From Petrosia ficiformis (lineage: Eukaryota; Porifera; Demospongiae; Haplosclerida; Petrosiidae): a stretch of 64,000 bases of DNA. The translations under genes were made by a program, and so were the position numbers. A model generated the notes under the pieces. It searched no databases. It worked only from the letters and a program-made list of their open reading frames with translations, and was not told the DNA's origin. The DNA lies in contig OX345636.1 in NCBI GenBank assembly GCA_947044365.1, forward strand, positions 29,306,466 to 29,370,465, read 5' to 3'. Position 1 is the first letter of the stretch; each line of letters opens with the position of its first letter. Of the stretch, positions 45,195 to 56,214 are shown piece after piece.

Positions 45195-45218
45195 GATGTT
45201 GAGTTGAATCCAGGCCCT
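45195..45218 (+). other. 2A-like ribosome-skipping motif (DVELNPGP)
   Basis: Codons for Asp-Val-Glu-Leu-Asn-Pro-Gly-Pro are in frame with the ATG at 45015, residues 61-68, preceded by a Leu/Ile-rich segment (VLSALLIMAG). The D-x-E-x-N-P-G-P consensus is complete. Skipping would separate a 67-residue leader from the remaining protein, whose first residue would be Pro68. Confidence 0.85.
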
Positions 45219-45464
45219 CGTGGTTTCAGGAAATGTCCAAAATGCGAACAAGTTCCAATAAAATGTAAAACATGCACTAACTGTGGATTATCTTTCAATT
45301 CTTGCAAATCTGAAGCAAAAAGGTCTCAATGGAATAAGGATTACTATGAAACCAAAAAAATGGAAATTTTGGCTCAGAGAAAAGAATGCTGAAAAGTTTA
45401 AAATTGCCAGTATGATGAATTATGATGCTAACTCAACATGGAAGTTGGTTACTTCACGTGGAAG

Positions 45465-46015
45465 ATATAAAATCAATCCTGAGGAAAAGAAGGCAGCTTC
45501 TGTAGCCAGGCATAAAATCAACCCGGAGAAACAGAAGGCAGCTTATGTAGCTAGGTATGAAATCAATCCTGAGAAACAGAAAGCAGCTTCTGTAGCCAGG
45601 TATAAAATCAACCCTGAGAAAAAGAAGGCAGCATCTGCAGTCAAATAATAAAATCAACCCTAGAAAAAGAAGACAGCTTCTTTAGCCAGGTATAAAAACA
45701 ACCCTGAGAAACAGAAGGCAGCTTCTTTGGCCAGGTATAAAAACAACCCTGAGAAACAGAAAACAGCATCTATAGCAAAATATGAAAAAAAAAGCGGAGC
45801 AATTAAAAATGCACTAAGCATGCTGAAGAGTTTAAAATTGCCAGTAAGATGAATTATGATGCTAACCTGACATGGAAGTTGGTTGCTTCACGTGCTAGAC
45901 GTCAATCCTGAGGTGAAGAAGGCAGCTTCTGTAGCCAGGTATAAAATCAACCCTGAGAAGCAGAAGGCAGCTTATGTAGCCAGGTATAAAATCAACCCTG
46001 AGAAACAGCATCTAT
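45465..46015 (+). repeat. 45-bp coding tandem repeat
   Basis: The unit is about TATAAAATCAACCCTGAGAA... and encodes YKINPEKQKAASVAR-like repeats. Four clean copies (45465-45645), two to three more after a stop (45650-45785), and two further copies after a duplicated upstream segment (45940-46010). Confidence 0.9.
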
Positions 46016-47052
46016 AAAAACAAATCGGAGCAATTAAAATCTATCTTTAAAACTAACTATGCAAAAAACAAAAAAAGCAAACATGAATATAAAAAGCATG
46101 TATGTATTGGCTGAGCCAAAGCCTGATGTCAAACAAATACAATATAGTCTGTTACATGATTCACAAACATTGGTGCAATTAATAAAGGATTATAAGAAAC
46201 AGCATCCTGACTTAGCTAAAAGAATTTCAAGGTCTATGAGTCAAGCAGTTTGTAAAATAGCTGCTAAGAAGGTCCTTAATAAAGCATTACAGTTACGTAA
46301 AGAAAATGTACGGTCTTTGCTTAAAAATATAAGATTAATCAAATGCCTTGATATTAAAGAAAATGAAGATTTTGGTGAAGGAGTTCACAGTGCTGCTTCT
46401 GAGCCTTACTATTTTGATGCGTCTTATCGCCTGGTAAAATAGACTTTGCAATACCTGTTGATGAAAATGATAAATGTATGCTCACTACAGAAAATCCAGA
46501 TAATGAAATTGAAAAACACACAAACAAACCCCTAAAATGGCAATGCTATAGTCAATGTAAACCTCTTACCATAGCTGAGGTTAATGCTATTGTGACTCTA
46601 AAAGAAGAATAATTTCAAAAACCCATTGAAGGAGTACTACACACTTTACAAGTGTGTGATGATGGCTGCCCGAATGAACACTTCAATAAGAGTGTTGAAA
46701 CTTCCCCCAACAATGAATGATATAGATTGTTATGCTATAGATCATGAAGGTCATCCACTCCTTTGTTTTAATGATAGTAATTGCGTGAGTAAACTTGGAA
46801 TATTAAGGGCAGCATCTACTCATTATCCAGTGCAGTGTTAAGACATTTCCTGCATGCTTTATATAATGCTATCAAAAGCAATCTCCATGTTACTACTATA
46901 GACAATGCCCTATGTACTAGTGACTTCCATTCCTTGATGGAAATTACCAAAATAGAAGATTTTGACAGCCTGTTAAATTATGAATCAAGGCATGAACAAT
47001 CAATTGACATTGTAGCAGATGATAGCATTCCTGATAACTCATGCAAAAATTA

Positions 47053-47643
47053 TTAATCCTTTTAACGCGTTGGGCATATTTATATGCCTATAACATTCAG
47101 CAACTGCAAACAACCCTTAAACTATGTTAGAACTGTTTCAAACCTTCTTACATCTTCATCTGGATTATAACTAAGTACCTACCAAGTTTAAACTACCATG
47201 TTACTTCCTGAAAGACTGTGAGCAGACAGACTCGACGGAAAAGACGGTCGACGCCCAACTTTCTAGAAAGAAAACGCTTGTCCCGACTTACTTGCTTGGA
47301 ATAGCTAGCTATAACTTACACTGTAGCTGGAGGAGACTTCTAGCTTCTGTGGAATCACTTCATTTAGGGCATGCATACAACTGTGTAGATACAAAAGCCA
47401 AATCTCGAGCAACAACGAAAACGGTAAAAATTCCGAAAGAATTGAGAGGAAGCCATATGATGACATTGTGGTTTTTTAAATGAAAACTTCCTGTTCTATA
47501 AATAGATTTCATCTATATATAGAATTTATAGCCATAACAACAATACAGAGCTAATAAATCTTATGAATAGGTCATTATTACACCACCCGCGTTTTGTGCT
47601 TAGTAACATTAATAAACTAACGCTAACGCGTTCAAAGGGTTAA
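47053..47643 (+). mobile_element. piggyBac-family MITE in the Helitron-like gene
   Basis: TTAA at 47053-47056 and 47640-47643. The ends are TCCTTTTAACGCGTTGGGC and, complemented, CCCTTTGAACGCGTTAGCG. Same family as 11229-11845 (opposite orientation) and 48159-48753. A deletion between two palindromic motifs near the left end distinguishes it from the 11229 copy. Confidence 0.92.
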
Positions 47644-48158
47644 AGAAATTGGGGATTTCCCAGAATATGTATGCTGCAGTTGTGAGCGTTTGCATCAGAG
47701 AAAGTGTGTAACAATAATTAAACTCTGATAAGCTCAGCAGTGAGGTGTGGCCTAGATTAACCTTTTTTATAACCCAAAATAATGTACATGTACCTGGCAC
47801 ATTGTACATCTGTAATTACTGTAAGCCTCTAATCAAAAAAAATATTCTGCCTCCGCATTGTGTCATCAACGGCTTACAGAATATTAGTATACCAACAGAA
47901 ATCAGTAAATTAGAAACCACTGTCTGATAACATTTAGCACATTGAATAAGTTGCATGCTCAATGGAATTCACTTAAAGCTTGCAAGGGTACAATGTTCTT
48001 TCTTCCTTTACCTATGAATAAAACTCTTGAGACTCTTGATCAGGTAAAAGATTCTAGCACCAATATAGCACGAAAATGTTGGTTACCAAACCCTGAATTG
48101 TTCATGGTAAGCCAACAAAAGGTAAAGTTGTGTGGCGTAACTTAGTGAATGTTAACTC

Positions 48159-48753
48159 TTAACCCACGACGAGCATATAAATATGCACCACGCCCCCAAA
48201 TTGTTTAACGCGACGGGCATATATATATGCGTATAACTTTTAGTGACCTCAAACAACCCTTAAACTATCTTAGAACTATTTCAAATCCTCCATACTTTAT
48301 TATCTGGCTTATAACTAAGTACCTACCAAGTTTAAACAACTGTGTTACTTCCATGAAAGACTGTGAGCAGACAGACCCGATGGAGGAGACGGTCGACGCC
48401 CAACTTTCTAGAAAGTAAATGCTTGTCCTGATTTACTTGCTGGGAATAGCTAGCTATAACATACACCTGAAGCTGGAGGGGACTTCTAGCTTTTGTGAAA
48501 TCACTTCATTTGGGGCGTGCATACAACTGCAGATACAAAAGCCAAATCTCGAGCAACAATGAAAATGGTAAAAATCACGAAGGAATTGAGAGGAAGCCAT
48601 CTGATAATATTGTGGTTTTTTTATCAAAACTTCCTGTTCTATAAATAGATTTCATTTATTTATAGCCATAACAACAATACAGAGCTTATGAATAAGTCAT
48701 TATTACACCATCCGCGTTTTGTGCATAGTAACATAACGCATTCAAAGGGTTAA
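48159..48753 (+). mobile_element. Second copy of the same piggyBac-family MITE
   Basis: TTAA at 48159-48162 and 48750-48753. The left end has CCCACGACGAGCATATAAA and a second palindromic block at about 48213-48226. The right end is ATAACGCATTCAAAGGG. It shares the interior (TTAAACTATCTTAGAACTA, AAAGACTGTGAGCAGACAG) with the other copies. Confidence 0.92.
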
Positions 48754-48804
48754 TCAATCATTGAAACTAGCAGAAACTTTTACAGCCAAAAAAAAAAACT
48801 TCAA

Positions 48805-51800
48805 TCATCGGAATGGCCCAATTACTTTGTGTATCAAGGTAAGGGTGCCCGTTCCACCAGGTTCTATGGATATGTACATCCCAGCAGAGACACCATTATT
48901 ATTGTATTCAAAAGCCAAATCTGCTAACACCAGCAGTTTGCTCTCAAAACTGGAATGTTGATGTTCCATCTTCTGGTATAGGCCATTGATTTTCACTTGA
49001 GTTCTACTAGAAAATACCAAACAGTGCCTCCCTCCTGATTCGGCAATTGCCAAATCATCCAACCAGTTAATAAAATTTAGTTTTGATATGGCAGGAGTTG
49101 CACCTACATATACACAACAATTATAAGCTACATTACAAACATTTGGCTACATGCAATTGTTAGTGGAGTAAATATATATACTTTCTTACCTCGCTGTAAT
49201 GCTGGCGAAATACTTGCTGCTGATGGTAAATTGAGAATATTATGTATTTCGACATCACTGGCAAAAAGGATCACAATGCCAGGATCCAATTCTGATTCAG
49301 AATCTGATTCCAATTGTTCAGTAGCGAGTTTGGGTTTTTTGACTAAAAGAAAAATAAAATTAATTTCAAACAATGTCTAGGCACAATGAAATGATTCTTG
49401 ACTACTAGTGTATTCATTGATACTTTACAATATAATATATATATATATTATATATATGTGACCGAATTTGCGAAAATCAGGCTTATGGGATAAAATTTGA
49501 AAATTGACTTTTTGTATTACCTGAATAGGAGTATTCATTTAGCTCTAGAATGATATATGATACATCCCAATCATGCAAAAGACAAAGCTACAACGGGGGA
49601 TTAAACCGTTGTAGTCACAAATCCTTCATTTTGAGCAAAACGCAATTAAATCAATTATTTAATCATAGAACGTAATGACTAAAAACTTTTTTAGGAGTGG
49701 CTAGCGAAGCACAGAGATGTCTCCAAACTTCTATGAAGGTATGAGTGAATAGGTAAGATCTTAATGAAGCTTTTTATGTAGTAAAACAGTGATCACACGA
49801 GTAAGCCATAACTGTCTATTTTCACTCGTATCTCAAAATTAATAATTATCCCATAAGCCTGATTTTCGCAAATTCAGTCACATATATTATATATATATAT
49901 ATATATATATGTAATATATATACCATGGCTTCGAGGTGTATCAACCCAAAGCCGAGGGCTGATATTGAGGATAAATCTTATTTGTGTTGTTCCTAAGGTG
50001 GCAAATTTCACTCAGTTTGCGTCATGAAGTCTTAATGGCACTTTGCAAACACTCGTGCAATTTATTTTCCTTCCCAATCAGCCTAGCCCCAATATATAAT
50101 ATGTAATATATAAACCATAGCTTTGAAGTGTATTCACCAAATATACACCCCAAGTTTGCCACCAAAATATTTGACAAGGTCAAATATTGAGGTGACAAAC
50201 CACACTGTCCTTCCCACCTGGGGGTGTCTATTTGGTGAATACACTTCAAAGCTATGGTTTATGCATTGATGATGTCATCATACCAGATAATTGGTCAGAG
50301 ACTCAGAGAATAGCCATCTGTAGTAGAAGCACCAGCAGCATCAGTAAGGAATGAAAGCGCTTTTAAGCCTTTCATTGGGAAAACGTCGGACAATTGTTGT
50401 TGTAGATGAAGAGGAGATAGAAAATGCCAAGAAGCCTATGGTACCCAAAAATACTAGAAAGGCTACCGACTGGGCAGTTGCTGTTTTTAAGCAGTGGATT
50501 GAGCAACATAATGCCATTGCCGAGAATAAATGTCCAGTGGATATATTGAAAGATGAACCAGAGAATCTTGCACACTGGTTGTGTGTTTTTGTGAGTGAAA
50601 TCCGTAAAGACGACGATGATTTCTATACACCTAATAGTATCACACAAATTTTGGGGGGGTTGCAGTGTTTTTTTTTAATGAAAGTCGTCCTCCTGACAAT
50701 CATGTTCGAATATGTGACCCCCCAGTACATGTGGTTCTGGAGCGCTGGAGGGTGAATACTCGGAAAATTAAAAATTTGAAGTGGAAACTCGGACGGAATT
50801 ATTTAAAATAGTTTAAAATTCAGATTTTTATTAATAAGCACTTAACCCACCCACTTCAATTATCAAAATGGCGACTGAAATGGATAAAGTTGACTCGAGT
50901 CTCAGATTATATCTAGAGTACAAGTAGCACAAACGATCATGATGGTGATTCAGAGGATTCTACAAGTGACAATTCTGTAAAGAAGCGGGCAAGACTTGAT
51001 TACCTACATGTATATGATGATAACTATTGAACTATTTTTCAGTTAATTAATGATACTAAGTTTTCTATTACAATAATGCACATATCATTAATGATCTTGG
51101 GATATTCTTAGGATTTCAGCAAGGTAAAATACAAGGATTTGTAAAAGCCAAGTTAGGAGCAAGATGTAAATCATGTTGGCAGCCCTGACATGTATGTCAA
51201 CTGCTGACCAGGACCACAGTAACTCTTCCTCCTCCTTAACGAATCTGAAAAAACAAGGCTGAAATATGAAATATGAACATTTTGAATCTAAAATATGGAA
51301 CTCTCACTGTTGTCCTGCAATAAATAATACAAAAATTGTATCACGTGAGTGGGCGTGTCATAAAGTTTGACCACGAGGACAAAGATTGTCCTCGTGCATC
51401 TTGAACTTACTTCGGACGACTTAGAACAGACCGAAACAAGTCGTTTTCTTTTGTCTCACCCTAAAGGAAAGAGCAAAATATGGAAATATTTTGGTTTTCG
51501 TACTGATGGTAGTGAGATAATCGATAAGAAAAAGCTGACTTGTCACTTCTGTTCGGCTGTCATAGCTTATTCAGCGAACACAACCAATCAGACTAGATCA
51601 GACTACAGACTAGTAAAATTCACCGCATTAACAGGGGGACACCCCCATGATTGTTATTTAGGCCAAAGGGCGGCCGAAAAACCATCAACTTTTTTAGCCA
51701 CGTTCATCAGCTTGTGCCTGACACCAATTACAACCATTTGGACAGCTTCGTGTTGCTAGGAACAGACGGCGAACCACGTAGGGGTGAAATGTCACATATA

Positions 51801-54800
51801 TGTGACATCAGTCCTCTAAGGGTTAATAGATGTTGATTAATATCTCCTATATCACAGAATCCAACTAGCTCACCCGTACTCTTACTGTACACCAAATCTT
51901 CTTTTACATACATTTCATCTCCTATTAGGCAAATGTGACATTGGTATTCCTTCAATGATGACATAGCCGAATCCCTCACGAGTTGATGGTCTAATTCTGT
52001 GGAAAATCCAGAAGTTGTTGTATAATAATGAGTGTAGTCCCTTATGTACGTTGTGACGGCAGTTGCACAAACCCTGATTTTCCTAATAATTCATATGCAC
52101 TCGATGATTTGTGTTTTAAGAATATGCACCACTTAATGAGTGATGGATGCCAACAAATAGATGATTTCTTTGATTGGTTGAGGGCCATAATTTGAGTTTG
52201 CCAGAAAAGCCTTGGGAAACTACCTTCACTATAACTGTCTAAGTGTACTCCATGAGTCTGTGAATGGTTTCTTAACTTGCATTCCAGTTCCATTATACGA
52301 ATGTTGGCTCTGTTGATGTCACATTTAAGTTTTTTTATTTGAATAACATTCTGATGGTCTGACATGTATCTATAGTTAGTGTAGCAGGAAATATTTTCAA
52401 TGTTGTCTTTTTTAGGTTTTGATGCAATTGCATGAAGTGTTTCTCTATATTTACTACAAACTTTGCATCTGCCTGAATTTGTTTGTAATAACAAACAATT
52501 CATATGTCTTACTGTTTTAACCCTTTACCAACGAAGGTTGCAAATATGCAACTTTTGAATAATGCATTGATTAACGAAAGTTGCAGATTTGCAAATTTAT
52601 GATAGAATCTTTAAATATAGAAGAAACTAACAAGCACACACTACGAAGAAGACATTTAGTTAGTTTAAATTAGGGAAAACGTCAAGTTGTAGGCCAAAAA
52701 AAAGTGAGAAAGACGCTAAGTATGGGCATCGCCGCTGACTACTACACTTTCAAACACTCGTCTTGCTGCTTTCCTGTAGCTAACGAAGCATGTTTTTGGT
52801 ATGAATGGCTTTCTTAGAAGATCTTCTGTATGACTAAGTGAGTTAAAAGTCATGGTTGCTTAAAATTTAGGACTATACGAAAAGTGGGCATTGCCCGTCG
52901 ACTACTATACTTACAAACGTTCGCCTTTCCCTCTTCCTGCTGATAGCGAAGCATACATTTTACATCAATGGGTTTGTTAAAGACTCTTCTTTCCACAAAG
53001 TAGAATGTTGAGTCATATAAAATATGAGAGTTATAGAGTTGAAAAAAGCTATATAAATCTTAAGGCTCTGCCCACACAATATTTCCTAATTAAATTTAGG
53101 TTAATAACGAAAACGCTTATTTCAATTATAGTCGGTAAAGGGTTAATGGGATGTTCTTCTATAAAAGTAATTGCTTTACCTAAATTGTTTATGATGGAAT
53201 GTTAGTAGTATATCAGATTATATGTGCTTAAATACCTTGTTGATCGGTGAATATTCCGATCCATCATGAATGTTTGCATTACTACAGTTATATATATAGC
53301 CTAACTCTTAGCTTTGTCCCATTTACCAAGTGTACCTTTACTACTGTTCCACTACTTATTCACTTGCTGGTAGTGACTGAAAGGGACAGAAAAAGCAACT
53401 TCCTAATATTTTGAGTATTAAGAAAATGTGTTTGCAGACCTTCATTGTTTGGCCTATGAAGACCAAACCCTGTTAATCCCGTGTATAATTTATTATAGTT
53501 TGTGTTAATACAAATAATAATGATGTAATCTTTTTTTTTAAGTTAGAGGTACAAAACGAAGGTAAAGAACGCATAGTGCCTTCATTGTTTGGCCTCTGAA
53601 AACCAGACTTTTTTAATCCAGTGTATAATTTATTGTAGTTTGTATTAATATTAATTGTAATGAATGTAACCTTTTTTGTTTTCAGTTAGAGGTACAAAAC
53701 GTCAACCCTATAGAGGGATGCTTGAGAGGACTGAATTTTAAATGTACAATGTTAAAATACATTGCTTGCCTGTATACAGGTGCTTACTTCACTGTTTTCT
53801 TGAGAATATACAGTAGTTGTGTAATTCTCGACTGTTAAATGGCTACAGAGAGAGTGTTTTTGTGCGTGTTTTGTTGGCTGGCAGAGGCCTGCCTCTTGTT
53901 TCACGCAAAACTCGCCTATTGTTCCATAATGGTATATATAAATGTGTGTATATAACTAGCACATTTATATTCACATAGAAATAACGCTAACCAGACTGTT
54001 TGTTCCTATGTACATGGAGTATGATAATAAGAACTGTTAAATATGATATTTCTCCAATTGTAATTATAATTAACTAAGTGAAAGTTGAAGCCAAGGTTAG
54101 GTGTCCTCAACCACATTTGCTTACACTAACTAACCACAATCCTGCCTTGTTTTATCAACCAAATACCAAATGATGATGATTGCAAGTTTGCAATTGTTTA
54201 TAAAACATCAACTGTATTCCGATAATGGTATATGGTCATGCATTCTTGTCCAACTGTCCCTGCACAGCTGCAAACCACAAATACCACTATAAACATATGC
54301 TGTAGTATGACCACTTCAAAATCACCTCTCGATAGACATGTATTGCTACACTATAGTAACAATAACTGCAAATTGGCCAATGCACATGCCTAATCACAGG
54401 TGATTGTCTGTGAATCAATATCACTTACCACCCCCCCTCTATGGGAGGTGATTAGGACCATCAATAGTGGTAGTGATGCACAACAGAAGACAAAATCACT
54501 TAATGTTTGCAAACTCCAGTTCAGTATGGTTACCTGCTTCTGTGCATAGAGATTTGATGCTGATGGGAGTGCCTTCTTGCAATTAATGCTGAGCTTTCAA
54601 AACGATTTTACTGCTCATGTGGTTCTGACCTTTGACCTATAAAAAATATTTTATGAGGGAAGCAGCGATGGACCAGAAACAAGAAAACCAGGGCCTACGA
54701 TTTGCAGAAGACAATGGACGAACAAATAGAAACTTGTAAATTACAATAACATTTTACATTACAGCACATCTGAGTGTGTGCAATCCTAAACAGCTAATTC

Positions 54801-55474
54801 ATTGGACTAACCTTTCTTTTCTCTATTGGTGGGTTTCTTGGGTTTCTTTGGAGGATTTGGATTGTCACAGTCTTGTTGCAGGTGTGATTCTAACTCATCT
54901 TCTGAACTTAGAAAGGCAGATCAGACTCTAGTATGCCAGAAATATCAAACTCAACACAAAATATAAATTTTACAATTATATATAATTATTTGATTTCATA
55001 ATAATAATGATAATAATAATAATAATAATAATAATTTTCCTTACAGGTGTCGACAATTGAATCAATATTTTTCTTGCTGGGACATCTTTTCCTGTTGGAC
55101 CTTCGAATCGCGTCCACTGCGATTGAGACATTAGTAGTTGAACCATTCACCGATGTTGTAGTAACAGAAGAAGGCAAACCAACATCCATATTCTGGCACA
55201 CTATTTTTGCTTTCAGATGATATTTGCCGTATGGTACTAAAACTGTATCGCCTATTGTAGCGTTTGTCCTACAACTATGTTTGTCCAAGACAACTGCCTT
55301 CTCTATGTTTCTTATCTCTCCGTCCAGAGGCAATTTGTTATCAAAAAATTTAACAAAACAAACTGACATTTCCACTGTGGGTGACGAGGTCGGCAAAACA
55401 CTTACGTATACCCTTAAGGCTTTGACACTAAATATATGTATCCTCATTATTGCGATCAAACCATACGCAATCAC
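48805..55474 (-). CDS. Multi-exon gene with a 5.5-kb transposon-filled intron, unknown function
   Basis: Exon 1 (about 55037-55474; MRIHIFSVKALRV at 55444 or a later MSVCFVKFF) contains TVLVPYGKYHLKAKIVCQN and a basic RRSNRKRCPSKK, and ends at GTAAGG. Exon 2 (about 54831-54906) encodes ESHLQQDCDNPNPPKKPKK and ends phase 1 at GTTAGT. Exon 3 (49190-49345) starts after TTTTAG in the matching phase with VKKPKLATEQLESDSESEL. Exon 4 (48805-49103) continues with NFINWLDDLAIAESGG and SAGMYISIEPGGTGTL, and stops at 48805. The shared Pro-Lys-rich junction supports the join. No family recognised; a nuclear, basic and acidic low-complexity middle is evident. Alternatively exons 1-2 and 3-4 belong to two genes. 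Confidence 0.5.
49457..49882. mobile_element. MITE with about 37-bp inverted repeats
   Basis: TGTGACCGAATTTGCGAAAATC begins at 49457, and the complement of the right end (to 49882) is TGTGACTGAATTTGCGAAAATC. Both continue AGGCTTATGGGATAA. (TA)n runs flank both sides, hiding any target duplication. Confidence 0.85.
50108..50262. mobile_element. Short palindromic MITE
   Basis: Arms of about 40 bp (AAACCATAGCTTTGAAGTG and continuing TATTCACCAAATA) are complementary around a 70-bp interior. A related single arm lies at 49921-49960. Confidence 0.8.
50351..50770 (+). pseudogene. Crypton/KIAA1958-like tyrosine recombinase N-terminal fragment
   Basis: VPKNTRKATDWAVAVFKQWI, then NLAHWLCVFVSEIRKDD and ITQILGGLQ match the N-terminal SAM-like DNA-binding part of DUF3504-type recombinases. 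After a run of T with a frameshift (about 50670), RPPDNHVRICDP-like codons follow. The catalytic domain is missing. Plus-strand orientation, inside the intron of the minus-strand gene. Confidence 0.6.
51367..51600 (+). pseudogene. BED-type zinc finger fragment of a hAT element
   Basis: SKIWKYFGFRTDGSEI and LTCHFCSAVIAYSANTTN form the first half of a BED finger (W...F, C-x2-C). The His pair and everything after it are absent; the frame runs into unrelated sequence near 51600. Confidence 0.6.
51760..51826. repeat. piggyBac-type terminus
   Basis: The sequence ends CTCTAAGGG before TTAA (51823-51826). A 16-bp palindrome GTCACATATATGTGAC lies at 51791-51806. The opposite end was not found; 50847 (TTAACCCACCC) is a weak candidate. 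Confidence 0.55.
51827..52503 (-). pseudogene. P-element/THAP9-like transposase fragment
   Basis: MNCLLLQTNSGRCKVCSKYR at 52503 is followed by a coiled region, then FWQTQIMALNQSKKSSICWH, SLIKWCIFLKHKSSSAYELL and LPSQRT. After a one-base shift near 52045 come IRDYTHYYTTTSGFS, then IGDEMYVKEDLVYSKSTGEL and VGFCDIGDINQHL. This is the N-terminal and catalytic start of a P-type transposase. The fragment is cut at 51826 by a piggyBac terminus and ends 13 bp before another piggyBac MITE at 52517. Confidence 0.78.
52517..53146 (+). mobile_element. Complete piggyBac-type MITE
   Basis: TTAA at 52517-52520 and 53143-53146. The ends are CCCTTTACCAACGAAGG and, complemented, CCCTTTACCGACTATAA. The left 90 bp resembles the left end of the large piggyBac at 3973, including two GTTGCA...TGCAAC palindromes. 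The right half is shared with 17061-17345, and the middle with 31225-31390. Confidence 0.92.
53439..53703 (+). repeat. Tandem duplication, period 140 bp
   Basis: Two copies start CCTTCATTGTTTGGCCT (53439 and 53579) and end GTTAGAGGTACAAAACG. They have diverged by several substitutions. No ORF. Confidence 0.85.
53704..54800. other. Intronic/intergenic stretch, nothing recognised
   Basis: No coding or repeat structure could be supported apart from short inverted words around GTGATTGTCTGTG/TCACTTACC near 54400-54450. Confidence 0.4.
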
Positions 55475-55499
55475 CCTTCACCAGATGAAAAAGTCGGTT

Positions 55500-56156
55500 T
55501 AAGGCCAGCACTGAAAGGACCGTTCCCGACCTGCCGCCACATTACTTTTGACGTGTACCGTAGTAAGAGGCTTATATATAAAACTGTGTACTTGGGTTTT
55601 TTTTTTATTCGATGATATTCAACACACTGAAAAGCAGTAAAAACATCCACAAAATGTCTTTCCAGTGCTAAGAAAGAATTCTACAACCTTCATTACTCCC
55701 AAAAACAGCGTTTTAAGGTTTATTTGTGCACACTTGCAAAACACCAGAAACACTTGTTTTTCTTGGTTTCTTTCAATCAACTGTACAATAACTGCAGTGT
55801 ATAATAATGGAAGTAATATTTATCCTTTTTGTACATTGGCATTTCTTCCATACATCACTTTCATTTTGTAGAAAGTTTTTATTTTTTATTTCTAGTTTAT
55901 TATTCGATAAATTATAAAAACTACAAACTCAACAAGAGCACTACTTTTTGTTGCTGTCCACAGCACAAGATGCATGGTACATTTTATAATGCTTTTTGTT
56001 TATTGAACTTTCCACAATTTTTTATGAAATTGAATGAACAGTGCCTAATTTTGAGTTATTTACTAAAGTTTCTCTGGGGGAGAACCTGAGATCCCCTCTT
56101 CCTTTGTAAACTTTTTTTATGGCCCATAAGGCCATTCCCACAATTACTTTCACATG

Positions 56157-56200
<44 letters not shown>

Positions 56201-56214
56201 TATTATCGCATATG
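55500..56214. other. Intergenic stretch with (AT)n run
   Basis: No gene is visible. An (AT)n tract lies at 56161-56198. TATATATAAAA near 55573 could be a TATA box for the minus-strand gene or chance. Confidence 0.4.

Larger units (their letters stand above)
45015..48147 (+). pseudogene. Helitron-type N-terminal protein with 2A-like leader, broken
   Basis: Residues 1-68 form a leader with a hydrophobic stretch ending in DVELNPGP, a 2A-like ribosome-skipping signal. A cysteine cluster follows (CPKCEQVPIKCKTCTNCG). After a shift come 15-residue repeats (YKINPEKQKAASVAR), then at 46059 a helical region (DLAKRISRSMSQAVCKIAAKK). In broken frames the sequence continues to LSHxx-type blocks, HEGHPLLCFNDSNCVSKLG, RAASTHYPVQC, EYVCCSCERLHQRK, LYICNYCKPLIKK and NSLKACKGTMFFLPLP. 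This order resembles the DUF6570-containing N-terminal part of Helitron Rep/helicase proteins as I remember them. The helicase part is absent. MITEs interrupt it at 47053 and 48159. The assignment to Helitron is by memory; the 2A motif is directly seen. Confidence 0.65.

Noticed and set aside
45015..45392. Viral origin of the 2A-bearing ORF
   Set aside because: The downstream domains resemble mobile-element and host-type Cys clusters and repeats, with no capsid- or polymerase-like part.
50847..51826. A complete piggyBac element from TTAACCCACCC to 51826
   Set aside because: The two ends do not match beyond CCC and the interior is a mixture of unrelated fragments.
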